DNA from: Aedes albopictus
Lineage: Eukaryota; Arthropoda; Insecta; Diptera; Culicidae
Assembly: GCF_035046485.1 (NCBI RefSeq)
Contig: NC_085137.1
Coordinates: 130,142,703-130,206,702, forward strand
Direction of reading: 5' to 3'
DNA: 64,000 nucleotides
The notes below the pieces were generated by a model. That model was not told the DNA's origin. It saw only the letters and a program-made list of their open reading frames with translations, and searched no databases. The translations under genes were made by a program, and so were the position numbers. Position 1 is the first letter of the stretch. Each line of letters starts with the position of its first letter. Below are positions 22,802 through 35,113 of the stretch, in pieces.

Positions 22802-23636
22802 GTCTAGTCTAGTCTACACATACACAGCCATTCATTGAAAGAATCCTGGAAAATGATAGGATCGACTACTCCTATAATTTTTCTTGTCATTATTAATGAT
22901 TGCAGTACATAAGGGATGCATTACAAGCATTAAAGCGGCCAGGCCTACTGTGCAGCGTTGTTATTGTTATTGTAATCAGAAAACGGGGACATCTCGTACC
23001 AATCGTTCCGTGGAAAATAAGAATAATATACCGCTTCGTTGGAAGTGACTTTGCTAAGAATGTTAATGTCACTCCATGTCCTCTGGAATCCTGGGAAGGG
23101 ACAACGGTATTTCCCCCGTATACCTTGGCTCTCAAGCCTAGGCTTAAGCGCCTTTACCCGCTCTCTGAAACGAAATCAAAAGTTATGGTATCCAGCCCTC
23201 CCCAAATGAACATTTATTCGTAATATTTGGTTGTTATTTACACGAGTATAAATAGAAAAAAAATCAGAAATGTTGTTTTCAATTGAGGCCTTGGCAATAA
23301 AGCAAGATTGTTTCAAGCTGATTAGGTAAAATCAGCGTCAGCATCACACTATAGCAATTTCGCCTTATTGAAACTCAATCAAGATACTTTTTTGTGTGGC
23401 AGCTTTTTCTCGTGAACCAAAAAATATCACTTGGAAGTCCACTTGCACTTGCACCTTCATTGTTGTTTAGTCCACAGGGATTCAATCAAACTAACACAAA
23501 TTGCGAAAGCATTTTTTTGCACCACAAGATAATACATGGAGCATACCCACTTTCATTCGCGGAAAAAAAACTATAAGCTTGGCATCAAACCGTATCACCA
23601 CCAGTCTTCCCATAAACCATGCGGAAGAATCACTTC
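22802..23636. other. Stretch without recognised gene
   Basis: A 107-codon frame at 22900-23223 has no domain. ctagtctagtctag at 22798-22811 is a small tandem of a 5-bp word. Confidence 0.35.
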
Positions 23637-23995
23637 TTTAAGGCGAAACTGGAAGCATTTTCTCATTTTTTCGGTTTTTGATTTTTTATTAAATAACGAA
23701 GCAATATTTTCAAAATCGGTTTTCGTACACATGTAGAGTATGGATCAAGGTATCTTCTGAATTTTTTTTAGGTGGAAAATGTTTTCCATTTTTGCAGAAA
23801 CCATTTTTTGTGAAATTTTGTTCAAAAATGGTTTCTGCAAAAACGAAAAACATTTTCCACTACAAAAAAAATCAAAAGATACCTTGATCCATACTCTACA
23901 TGTGCACGAAAACCGATTTTGAAAATATTGCTTCGTTATTTAATAAAAAATCAAAAACCAAAAAGTGAGGAAATGCTTCCAGTTTCATCTTAAGT
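23637..23995. repeat. 360-bp palindrome with arms of about 170 bp
   Basis: The left arm runs from ttaaggcgaaactggaagca to gcagaaaccattttt, and the right arm from aaaaatggtttctgc to tgcttccagtttcatcttaa. There are scattered mismatches and a centre of about 15 nt. It lies between the two 25-bp direct repeats. Likely a foldback element or its core. Non-coding. Confidence 0.85.
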
Positions 23996-24600
23996 AACAA
24001 TTTTCTTTTCTACCGGATGGCGTAGCACCGCCAGATATTTTCCTCTCAAACCGGCCGAATAAATAATCTCCCCCACTCCCTCCCTCCTTACTACCAAAAA
24101 CTCCTTCCCTTGACAATTGGAGAAATGCAGAGGCAACAATTAGTTGACTAATTAACAGTGAAAATCTGAGAATTACTGTATGGACTTTATGAAAAGTTAA
24201 AGTTAATTGATTTTTTTTGTATGTGAAAATTTTTATCATCCCAATCATCATCAATTGTGTTTTCAAATTTTCAAAAATGTGTTGATTTTTCAATTTTATA
24301 TGAAAGAGCACCTTTTTCTGAGCCACTATGATTTTTTCAGATTTTTCGAAGTTTGTTTTGATACCTAAAATCATTTTCAAAGATTTTTTTAATATCACCT
24401 TTTGACAGCTGGGCAACTGCTTGACAGCTCCGCCCAGTACAAAATGCAACGAGGGGTGATTCGACAAATCGCTCCCATACAAACTTCAAATTGATTTTTA
24501 AATAGGTTCTCGGGCACCAAAATTCATGAAAATTTGGATTTTGGCTCAGTTTGTCGTGCAGATTTAGAATATGGAATTATCTCAACCCCGCTAAAGAGGC
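23996..24600. other. AT-rich repeat-like stretch
   Basis: A 165-codon minus-strand frame (23985-24482) overlaps the palindrome edge and the polypyrimidine repeat. Its translation is K/F/L-rich without domain, so I treat it as chance. Confidence 0.4.
24069..24093. repeat. 25-bp polypyrimidine direct repeat, right copy
   Basis: Exact partner of 22777-22801. Could be a target duplication or a shared module; see findings. Confidence 0.8.
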
Positions 24601-26329
24601 CAATTACAACCAAAAACCTAGGAATCTCCGTGAAGTTTCTCTAGCAATCGAACTAACAATCTCTAACAATCGGATCTTCGCCATTATATTTTTTTAGAAA
24701 AAGAATAAATGATTGTAAAGGCTTTTTGAAAAATTCTTGTGATAAACTCATACAATTTGTCGAAGATTTAGTACAGCAAATCTATTTTGAGCTTCCTTCC
24801 TTCCTTCCTTTTATATATAGTACTTACTATCCGTTATAACAGAAAAGATGGACGATGCTAGCAGTTGAAGTATTCATGTCTATGTATTCTACTCTTGAGT
24901 TCAATTGAAAAGCCGCTCTTCTCCCAAACATATATGCTACTTAGACGAAATTTGTTTCAAAAACATCGTTTGGCATCTAACTAGCACCCTCCATAGTGCT
25001 TAATCAGAAGCATTCATTTGCAGGTGTTGTTTCCCTCTGCTCGATGTAACAATTTAGCAGGCGAAGACTCCCCCGTGGCGTCATCCATTCATAAAACATG
25101 AATGAAGGTTCATGTTTGAGTCATTTTATGTAAACAATGATCGATGTCGCGTTCATTTCTCTCCAAAACTGAGAGGTGATGCAGCGCCACCATGACACAC
25201 GCGAGAACAGATCGAATCACACTTTATTTTCAATATGGCCGCACGATGATTGCGATTTGAGTACTATGTCTGTTTGTCTGTGGTTATCCTATGAATTCCG
25301 AAAAAATGTCACTCCAGGTATTTCTACAGAAACTTATGGATTACATTTATTGTTTTTACTTAGTAAATTAACTTTCAGTTCAGGTTAATCATCGTTGACT
25401 TACACAAAATTGCTTCGATTAGCTTTTACTGGGGAAAACAAAAATTATTTTAAAAGGCTTTTAATGGGGAAACAAAAAGAAACGAAAAAATGTATGGTAA
25501 TATGCTGAACGCGGTAGTTTTAATTCGTAGATAAATGGAAATCAAACGAAATTAGTTATTGCGGATTTGACCATAGTGAATAAAATGATTTGTACGTTGA
25601 TTGTAGTTCAACTTTACTTTAAAAAATCAACCTGGGAACAATTTATTTCTATGAATTACGAGCCGAAATTTTCCTCTATAAAAACAATGTGTTTGCTTCT
25701 TGATTGTACATATTTTAGGGATATAAGTAGTGTACCTCAAACCATGAAAAAATGCCCAAGGAACATGGGCCACTGCCTAGTGAATAATTCGTAATTTGAG
25801 TTTTCGTGTTATTGCACAACTTCATAAACTTGTATTTAACTCAAAGATCTTTGATCAGTATTCAAAAGTATTTGCAGGAATCAGAAGCTGTGATAATGTC
25901 TCTAATATTACAAATCCAACGATTCTGCCTGAAAATCTTATAAGGTACACCGGGGCAAGTTGAAACGGGTGGGGTGAGATAAAACAGTGGGTTAACATGA
26001 TGTTATCTAATGATAAATAATTTGAATGTCTTACCACACAGTTTATGAATCAAACAATAATGTTTGGCAAAGAATTTATTTTTCAAAATTCCTAAAATGT
26101 CCTCCTGAGTTTGGCAAAACATTTTCCCGAAAATTTTGTGAATTATTACCCTTCAAAACTATCAATATATCAATAAAATGCCACTGGAATTATTTCAGAA
26201 TTAAATATTGCTCAAAAGTCTGTGACGCGTCAAAGTCAGAATCAGGAAAAAACAACACTAACTTCAACACAACTCTAAATTTTCATTCTTTCTAAGATTG
26301 CTCTTATGTTTTTGTTTTCTAAAATTTAT
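24601..26329. other. Stretch without recognised gene
   Basis: Contains a ttccttccttccttcc run near 24795, a single unpaired transposon-like end (gtacaccggggcaagttgaa at about 25944), and frames without domains (25176-25388, 25567-25794, 26026-26295). Confidence 0.35.
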
Positions 26330-28967
26330 CACCATATTTCTTCTTGAATTCCTCCGGTATTTTTCACGAGATTTTTTTCCACAGTTGCAGCGAAGTTTCT
26401 TTTGAAATGCCTCCGAGAATTCCTATTTTGATATCTGTAAGAATTTCTCCTATAGGTAATCCTATAGGATGCTTCCCGATTTTCTTCCGGGATTGCTTAT
26501 TGGGTTCTTTCTGAGATTTCTCCTAGGATTGCTTCAAGCAGATTCATCTAGGTAATCTCGTTTTCGTTTTCTTTGGAATTCCTCATGGATTTTCTTGTGG
26601 AATGTGTCTAGGTAATTTCTGCGATTTTTCTAGAAAATCTTTTGGCATTCTCAAAGAAGTTTCTTCTGGAGTTTTCGTAAAAAATCGTTAAAGAGCTCTT
26701 TCAGATAATTCACCAAAAGTTCCTACGGTAATTATCAAGGAGTATCTATGGAATTTTCATTAGAAGTTCCACCGGAAATTTTCCTTGAGTTTCTTCTGAC
26801 ATTGCTTCAGAAATTCCTTCGCAAATTCCTCCAGGAGTTTATTTTGAGATTCCTTCAAAAAATTTTCATGGAATTTTTCTACGTAATCTCCTAGAATTCC
26901 TTTAGAACTACTTTCAAATTTCCCTAAGGGATTCCTTCAAGAATTTTCATGAGATTTCTCCAGGCATAACTCCGCTTAATTATCTCTTGGTGTTCATGCT
27001 TAATCATCTCTTTTTTACTTCCTCCTAGAATTCTTTCCAAAGCAAATCATTGTGTTTTAGAATTCCTCCAGGGATTACTTGTGAGAATCACCCAGATGTT
27101 CCTTCTGAAATTCATTCAGGTTTTACTCCGGGGATTTTTTCAGAAGTTCTCACGCGAATTCTTCAAGTTTTTTTTCCTGAAACTCCTCCAGAAATTCCTT
27201 CTGAGTTCCAGGAGTGCTTCCTGGGATTCCTCCAGCAACTTTTCTTTTGGGATTCCATCAGGAATTTCTTCTGCGGTTTGTCGAATAGTTCCTTTTAACA
27301 TATTTTACAGAACATTCTTTTGGTATTCGTCCAGGAATATAATATCTTCATTAGTTCCTTCCGGGATTCAAACAGGATTTCGTACTGTGTTTCCTCCATG
27401 GAAACCTTCTTCTAGGAATCATCCTAGAACTCCTTCTAGAAACTTCTAGAAGAAATCCTTTAAAACTTATTTCTGGAAATTATCCAGAAGTTTCTTTTTT
27501 TAATTCCTACTAGGAGCCCTGCTGAAGTTACTTCTGGAGGTCTTCCAAGAGTCTTTAATAAATTTTTTTGGGAGTCCTCCAGGAGTTTGGAGAATTTTCC
27601 AAACAGTATTTCTTGTAATTCTTCTCCAGAAGTTTATTCATTGTTCCAGGTGTTCCTCCAGGTTTTCCTCAAAAGTTCATGCGGAAATTTTTCCAAGTTT
27701 TTTTTATGGAATTCTCCAAGATATTTCAGGAAATTCTTTGCAATTTCTTTCTGGGATCCTCCAAAGGTTCCTTTTAGGAATTCTTCAGGAGTTCTTTTGT
27801 GCAATCCTTCAGGAGTTCCTTGTGGAAATCCTCCAGAAGTTACATTTGGGAGCCCTCCTGGAATTACTTCTGGAAATCTTCCAAGAGTTCTTTCTAGGTA
27901 TACTCCGTGTCCATTTTCTCAGAACAACCTTCTGGTATTCGCCCAGGAATATCTTAAGGAGTTCCTCCTAGGATTTCTACAGAATTTTGTACTAAGATTC
28001 CTCCATGAGTTTCATCATTATTCTGGGAGTTCTTCGAAAGGTCCTTCTAAAAATCCTTCAGATGTTCTTTCTGATTAGTAAATTTCCTCCTGAAACTACG
28101 TTTGGAAATCTTCCATAAATTCCTTCTGGGAATCCTTCAGGAGTTCCTCGTAGAAGTCCTGCAGAAGTTCCTTTTTGGAAATCTTCCAGGCTGTATTTCT
28201 AGGAATTCACCAGGATTTTCGTGGGTAAATCTCCCTGGAGTTCATTTTGAGATTATTCCAGGAGCTTCTCCGGGGTTTTCTTCAGAAGTTCCTACAAGAA
28301 TTCTTCCAAGTTTTTTTCCCGAAATTCTTCCAGAAACTCCTTTTGAGATTCCTTCAGGAGTTACTTCTGGGATGCCCTCAGAAGTTATTTTTTAGATTCC
28401 TCCATTTTTTTTGCTGGGATTCCATCAGGAGTTTCTTTTGAAATCTGCATAGGGTTGTTTTTGGCTTTTTTCAAGAAATTTTCCAGAAGTTGCTCCAAGA
28501 TTTCCTTCTAGGATTTCTTCAGGATTTCCTGCTGGATTTTCTACATAAGTTTCTTCTGCAAGTCTTACGGTTTATCATTCTGCGGGTCCTCCAGGGATTC
28601 CTTCAGGAAATTGCTAACAGTTTCTTCCTGGGATTCTCTACGGGTTCCTTTTAGTAATCCTCCAGGAGTTCTGTCGTACAATTCTCTAGTTTTAATGAGT
28701 TCCTTTTGGTAACCCTCCAGAAGTTCCTTTTGGAAGCTCTATGGGAGTTCCTTCTGGAATTCTTCCAAGACTTTTTTTTAGGTATATTCCATGATTTTTT
28801 TGTAAGAATCCTTCAGAGGCTCCTTTCAAGGAATCTCCCAGAAAGTTTTTTCTAGGGATCTTCCTTGAGTTCCTGCTGGAAATCTCTAGGTGTTCCTTCA
28901 AAAAAAAAACCTGTTCAAATCCTTTCTCGAAATCCTCAAGAAGTTCTTTCTGGGAGCCGTCCTTGTG

Positions 28968-29215
28968 AGATATATGATTTACTCACTGCATAGAGCTGTT
29001 GTACTGAGATTAACCACAGCAGGCGCTGTGGTGTGTTTAGCTGTGGTATGAACTGTCAAGCAGGCAAAGCTTGTATCCCTGCTTGCACAGTAACCACTCC
29101 AGGTGACACCCAACAGCATTCCCTCTTGCCACTTGCGAACCGACGTCAGCCTGGGTAAGTTGAGTGTGCTGCACGTGAGGGGTGATTCCTTCCCAGAGAA
29201 ATCCTAAACTCCACA
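28968..29215. other. Non-repeat island in the degenerate field
   Basis: About 250 bp with agcaggcgctgtggtgtgtt and gcttgtatccctgcttgcac, unlike its surroundings, ending in gaggggtgattccttcccag. A related short piece (ggggatgattcctttccgga) occurs at about 30449. Likely an insertion, but its ends are not clear. Confidence 0.45.
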
Positions 29216-30022
29216 GTCCTGAAATTATTTTTAGAAATCTTCCGGATGTTCTTTCTAGGTATCCTCCAAGAGTTTCTTGTAGGAATCCTTTAGAAGTTCC
29301 ATTGTGGGAATCTTCCACGAAGGATTTCTACGAATACTTCAGAAGTTCGTAATAAGAATACTCGAGGAGAATCTGGGATTCTATCAGGAGTTCCGTCTGG
29401 AATTTGCAACGGTTCTCTTTTATGCATTTTTTTCTACGATAACCTTTTGCGATTGGTCCAGAAGTCTATCCAGGATTTTCTTCCTGGATTCGTCCAGGAT
29501 TTCCTACTAGATTTCTGTGTGAAAGCCTTCTGTAAATCCTTCAGCCTTTTCTGGGAGTCCTCCAGGAATTCCTTCAGGACTTTTTTTTTAACAATTTCTT
29601 TATCGTATCCTCCAAGGGTTTCTTTTAGGAATACTCTAGGTCTAGGAGTTCTATTTGGAAGCTTTTCTGAAATATTTTCTGGAAATTTTCCAGGAGTTCA
29701 ATTCTAGGTACCATCAAGTAGTTTCTAGTATGAATCCTTCAGATGTTGCTTTTTGAGAATCTTCCGGGTAGTATTTCTACGAAAGCTCCAGAAGTTCCTA
29801 GTGGAAATCCTTAAGAAATTCATTTTGTATATTTTCCACGGAAAATCATTCTGCTATTCCTCCAGGAATATATTTAGGATTACTCCAGGATTTATTCTGG
29901 TTTCCTCCATGGCTTCATTTTACGAATCTTTAAGCTTTTTATTCTGGGAGTCCTTCAGGATTTCCTTCTACAAATCCTTCTAGAGTTTCTTCTGCAGATC
30001 TCTATGAGTTCAATCAGGAAAT

Positions 30023-30031
30023 CCTTTACAT
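30023..30031. repeat. SINE target-site duplication, left copy
   Basis: cctttacat, repeated at 30303-30311 directly after the SINE head. Eight bases (ctttacat) are unambiguous. Confidence 0.8.
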
Positions 30032-30303
30032 CTTCTCCTTCTTCTTCTTCTTCTTTATGGCTCTACGTCCCCACTGGGACTTGGCCTGCCTCGCTTCAAC
30101 TTAGTGTTCTTTGAGCACTTCCACAGTTATTAATTGAAGGGCTTTCTTTGCCTGCCATTGCATGAATTTGTATATTGTGAGGCAAGTACAATGATACACT
30201 ATGCCCAGGGAGTCGAGAAAATTTTCACGACCGGAACGGGAATCGAACCCGTCGTCTCCGGATTGGCGATCCATAGCCTTAACCACTAGGCTAACTGGAG
30301 ACC
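30032..30303 (-). mobile_element. Feilai-type SINE, best-preserved copy in the window
   Basis: Read on the minus strand: head ggtctccagttagcctagtg with perfect A box TAGCCTAGTGG and perfect B box GGTTCGATTCC. This is followed by a body of about 200 bp (ctcaaagaacactaagttga and so on) and a GAA-repeat tail (cttcttcttcttctt on plus). Flanked by a 9-bp duplication. It would be transcribed from its internal Pol III promoter and mobilised by a LINE in trans (family knowledge). Head and duplication are intact, suggesting a fairly young insertion. Confidence 0.9.
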
Positions 30304-31110
30304 CTTTACATGTTCTTTCTAGAAATCCTCCAGATATTCCTTTTGTAATTCCTCCAGAAATTTCTTCTAGGAGCCTTCCTGAAACTACTTCTGGAAGTCT
30401 CACAGGAGTTCCTTCTGAGAATCCTCCAGGATGTGTGTGCGTCACGCCGGGGATGATTCCTTTCCGGAGAAGAGCTAAAGCTCCACATTAGCGATCCTGC
30501 CAGGAGTTCCTTGTTAGAACCCTGTAGAAGTACCTTTTTGGGAATCTTCTAGGAGATTGAAATCTTTAGGATTTGCGTGTGTAAATCTCCCAGGAATTTA
30601 TTTTGTTTCCGCAGGATTGCTTTCTAGGTTTTCTCCAGGATTCCCTGCATGAGTTTCTCTGGTTTTTACTCTTGGAGTTCCTTAGAAAATCCTTCAAGAA
30701 ATCGTTTTGATTTTGTTTCTTTAGGATCCTCCAGGGGTTCAGTTTGGAAGCCCTCATGAACTTACCTCTGGAAATATTCCAGGAGTTATTTCTAGGTATC
30801 GTCCAGCAATTTCTTGTAAGAATCCTTCAGATGTTCCTTTTTGGGCCTTTTTGGGAATCTTCCGGGAAGTATTTCTACGAATTCTCAAGGAATTCCTAGT
30901 GGAAATCCTCCAGGAACTCATATTGGGATCCTTCCGATAGTTTCTTGTAGAGATTCTTAGGAGTTTTTTTTTTAAATTTCAAAAGTTTTTGTGAGAATGT
31001 TTCAGAACATCCTGGAGAAATCCCTAGATAGAATTTCTGGAGGGGTTTCTCATAGGAATCGCAACCTAAAGGAACCTTTAAAGGAATTCTTGGAGAAATC
31101 CTCATAAGAA

Positions 31111-33192
31111 AAGGTTAAAGAGAAATGAAAAAATAAAAAAACACAAAGGGTTCCGTTATCCGGGAATATATTTTTTTCCCCGGATACTCGGTTCTGATCT
31201 CCCTGAAAGTACTGTCGAGAAGCTTGTGAAAATTTCCAACTGGAATTTATAGAGTTTGTCCGTCTTTTTGATATTTTTTTCTCGATTGCTTGAGGAATGA
31301 CTGGTCACATCGCCAAGGAATTTCCTAAAATTGAGGTACATATGCATAAATTCCTGCCAGCCTTGAGTAAGGGTATCTTTAGGTATTTTTAGTAATTTTT
31401 GTTTTCTTAGTCATGAGGTATTTCTGTTATAAAGGCTTACATGCCTTAACGGTGCAATGGATGCAGAACTCTCTTTATAACGATGCGAGATTTATGTTTG
31501 CTCTTTTGTGGTTGAATTGGTAACGAGCTCACCTATTATTGTCAGTCAGCTCATGCTATTATTGTCAGTCGGTATAAATTATTCTTTATATCCAAAACAG
31601 TAATTGTACATAATAATCAACTTTTCCGATCTTTACTCTTCAAAATCGAAATTAAATTATATCTTGGGATAAAGTTTTGTTCTATATGATTTTCTTCATA
31701 AATTCCACTGACAACCTTCCCACTGTCATCAGTCTATCGACGTGACGCGATACGGTAAGCGACCCATTAAAATTCAATATCCTTCCATTTAACTCTTGCT
31801 CTATTCCGGCCCATGATTGTGTACGATGATAATCCCTGGCAATTTTCCTCTTTCACCGGCAGCATCGATGGGCTTTTTCTGCACAGTAGTACCTTTTGGA
31901 ACCCGAGCCGAGAATCCTGAAGGGTTTTTTTTTCTGTGTCAACCAAATTAGTCGGTTTTTCCACGCACATAACCCAACGTTCTCACAAAGACGGCTTGAC
32001 AGTTGACAGTTATGACGCTCATGATGGCGATGATGATGACGATGACGATGACGCTGATGGAAAATTGAGGATGTCACAGTTTCAGCGCTTTTTTGATGAA
32101 TAGGCACACGGAGCGGAGGTGCTTCATGTTTTGCACAGCAACTGTGTAGCTACAAGGATTCACCCGAAAGCAATTATGATGGATGGCTGGATCGATGTGC
32201 TGCAGAAAGTGCCGTTTCTTTCTTTCGGTAGGTACTCAGAAATGGAGTTTTCATATTTTGCAACATGGAAAATTCGTGCAGCCTGTTAGAGATTGAAATG
32301 TTGCTCCATCATCAGCACCGCAAGCAAACGGGTAATTTTTTGGCGAGAGTGCGGATGAATGAAAGGTTGCGAAAAAAGAACTCTGCTATGGAACAAGATG
32401 TTATCGAAGAGGAGAAATCGACACTGATTCTTCATTAGGGCCTAACTGACATTTTCGATTTCTCTTCATCGATCCTCTCTTTGTGTTATTACGGAAAGTG
32501 TATTAAGTTTTCCCAAGATTTTTTGGTTGAAATGCGAAGACGACGACTACATCTTGCTCTAGAAACAAAAAGAATAATGATTTTGTTAGTTATGATCAAG
32601 TTATTAGCGCAAGAGAGAGTCGACGAAGAGAAATCGATCAAGTCAGTTAGGCCCTTAAGAAAAATCATTGTCGAAATATTTGTCCCGGAATGGAAATGTC
32701 GTGTTGCGCTTTTGTGTGTTTCTTTATCCCTGAAAGTGGGTTTCATTCAACTGGATGATGCAGAGAATAGTCTGATTGGAAAATTTCCCGACGTGGATCA
32801 ATGGATACATGAAGAAAATAAAATTTAATTCAGCTTCAATGCAGGTCTAGAGGGAGTTTCGCATCCTGTTCCGATGATACTCATGGTGTTTTTACGGAGA
32901 AAAAGCACACAGAAGAGGATGGGATTTAGTTTAATATCGAAGTTTAAAAATAACAATGGATGGAAATTGCGAAGAATAGAAGTGTTTTCCATTCAGGCGA
33001 GAGTAATCAGAGATTGGAACTAACAATGTGCAGTGTATTCTGCATCCATAATGAAAAGCAGAAACAGATTTGACAGGTATATAGTTTCAATGTTATTACC
33101 ACAATGTCATGCTCGTCAGCACGTTTGGTCGTAGTTTTCCCTGAATCCGTTTCAAGCTCCCGAATGCATTTTTAATTAACACAGGAAATACG
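31111..33192. other. Stretch without recognised gene
   Basis: Includes a GAT/GAC microsatellite (gatgatggcgatgatgatga, about 32020-32060). The frames 31853-32107 minus (through the microsatellite) and 32481-32828 plus have no domain. The latter is a 115-codon frame I cannot exclude but do not support. Confidence 0.35.
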
Positions 33193-35113
33193 TTTTCGAT
33201 TTCGATTCGATTTCGATTTGATTTCGATTCGATTTCGATTCGATTTCGATTCGATTTCGATTCGATTCGATTTCGATTCGATTTCGATTCGATTCGATTT
33301 CGATTCGATTTCGATTCGATTTCGATTCGATTTCGATTCGATTTCGATTCGATTTCGATTCGATTTCGATACGATTTCGGTTCGATTTCGATTCGATTTC
33401 GGTTCGATTTCGATTCGATTTCGATTCGATTTCGATTCGATTTCGATTCGATTTCGATTCGATTTCGATTCGATTTCGATTCGATTTCGATTCGATTTCG
33501 ATTCGATTTCGATTCGATTTCGATTCGATTTCGATTCGATTTCGATTCGATTTCGATTCGATTTCGATTCGATTTCGATTCGATTTCGCTTCGATTTCGC
33601 TTCGATTTCGATTCGATTTCGATTCAATTTCGATTCGATTTCGATTCGATTTCGATTCAATTTCGATTCGATTTTGATTCGATTTCGATTCGATTTCGAT
33701 TCGATTTCGATTCGGTTTCGATTCGATTTCGATTCGATTTCGATTCGATTTTGATTCGATTTCGATTCGATTTCGATTCGATTTCGATTCGATTTCGATT
33801 CGATTTCGATTCGATTTCGATTCGATTTCGATTCGATTTCGATTCGATTTCGATTCGATTTCGATTCGATTTCGATTCGATTTCGATTCGATTTCGATTC
33901 GATTTCGATTCGATTTCGATTCGATTTCGATTCGATTTCAATTCGATTTCGATTCGATTTCGATTCGATTTCAATTCGATTTCGATTCGATTTCGATTCG
34001 ATTTCGATTCGATTTCGATTCGATTTCGATTCGATTTCGATTCGATTTCGATTCGATTTCGATTCGATTTCGATTCGATTTCGATTCGATTTCGATTCGA
34101 TTTCGATTCGATTTCGATTCGATTTCGATTCGATTTCGATTCAATTTCGATTCGATTTCGATTCGATTTCGATTCGATTTCGATTCGATTTCGATTCGAT
34201 TTCGATTCGATTTCGATTCGATTTCGATTCGATTTCGATTCGATTTCGATTCGATTTCGATTCAATTTCGATTCGATTTCGATTCGATTTCGATTCGATT
34301 TCGATTCGATTTCGATTCGATTTCGATTCGATTTCGATTCGATTTCGATTCGATTTCGATTCGATTTCGATTCGATTTCGATTCGATTTCGATTCGATTT
34401 CGATTCGATTTCGATTCGATTTCGATTCGATTTCGATTCGATTTCGATTCGATTTCGATTCGATTTCGATTCGATTTCGATTCGATTTCGATTCGATTTC
34501 GATTCGATTTCGATTCGATTTCGATTCGATTTCGATTCGATTTCGATTCGATTTCGATTCGATTTCGATTCGATTTCGATTCGATTTCGATTCGATTTCG
34601 ATTCGATTTCGATTCGATTTCGATTCGATTTCGATTCGATTTCGATTCGATTTCGTTTCGATTCGATTCGATTTCGATTCGATTTCGATTCGATTTCGAT
34701 TCGATTTCGATTAGATTTCGATTCGATTTCGATTCGATTTCGATTCGATTTCGATTCGATTTCGATTCGATTCGATTTCGATTCGATTTCGATTCGATTT
34801 CAATTCGATTTCGATTCGATTTCGATTCGATTTCAATTCGATTTCGATTCGATTTCGATTCGATTTCGATTCGATTTCGATTCGATTTCGATTCGATTTC
34901 GATTCGATTCGATTTCGATTCGATTTCGATTCGATTTCGATCCGATTTCGATTCGATTTCGATTCGATTTCGATTCGATTTCGATTCGATTTCGATTCGA
35001 TTTCGATTCGATTTCGATTCGATTTCGATTCGATTTCGATTCGATTTCGATTCGATTTCGATTCGATTTCGATTCGATTTCGATTCGATTTCGATTCGAT
35101 TTCGATTCGATTT
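33193..35113. repeat. 1.9-kb satellite with 11-bp unit TCGATTCGATT
   Basis: About 170 head-to-tail copies of an 11-bp unit, itself two half-units of 5 and 6 bp (TCGAT, TCGATT). Because 11 is not a multiple of 3 and the unit has no stop, all frames stay open, giving RFRFDFDSISI on plus and NRNRIEIESKS on minus with a period of 11 residues. These are not genes. Five short contractions (33262, 33290, 34664, 34766, 34908 area) drop a 6-bp half. Most single-base variants are CG to CA or TG. Ends are sharp against unique flanks. Confidence 0.97.

Larger units (their letters stand above)
26330..31110. repeat. 4.8-kb degenerate cctccaggaattcc-type repeat field
   Basis: Continuous degenerate words such as attcctccagg, ttccttcaggagttcc and ggaatcttccaggagt with spacing of roughly 24-30 bp. 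Overlapping frames (27081-27449, 27587-28078, 28102-28395 and others) stay open because the words lack stops; their translations are SSGIPSG- or FLQEFL-like. The field is interrupted at about 28968-29215 by non-repeat sequence and at 30032-30303 by a SINE. No gene. Confidence 0.8.

Noticed and set aside
23985..24482. 165-codon minus-strand frame
   Set aside because: It crosses a polypyrimidine repeat and the edge of a palindrome; composition is AT-driven and no motif is visible.
27050..28441. Overlapping frames of 80-163 codons rich in S, G, P or F, L, Q
   Set aside because: They overlap on the same strand in different frames and track the degenerate repeat words; no domain.
33193..35113. 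CRISPR-like array
   Set aside because: The repeat is contiguous with no spacers and the window is eukaryotic.
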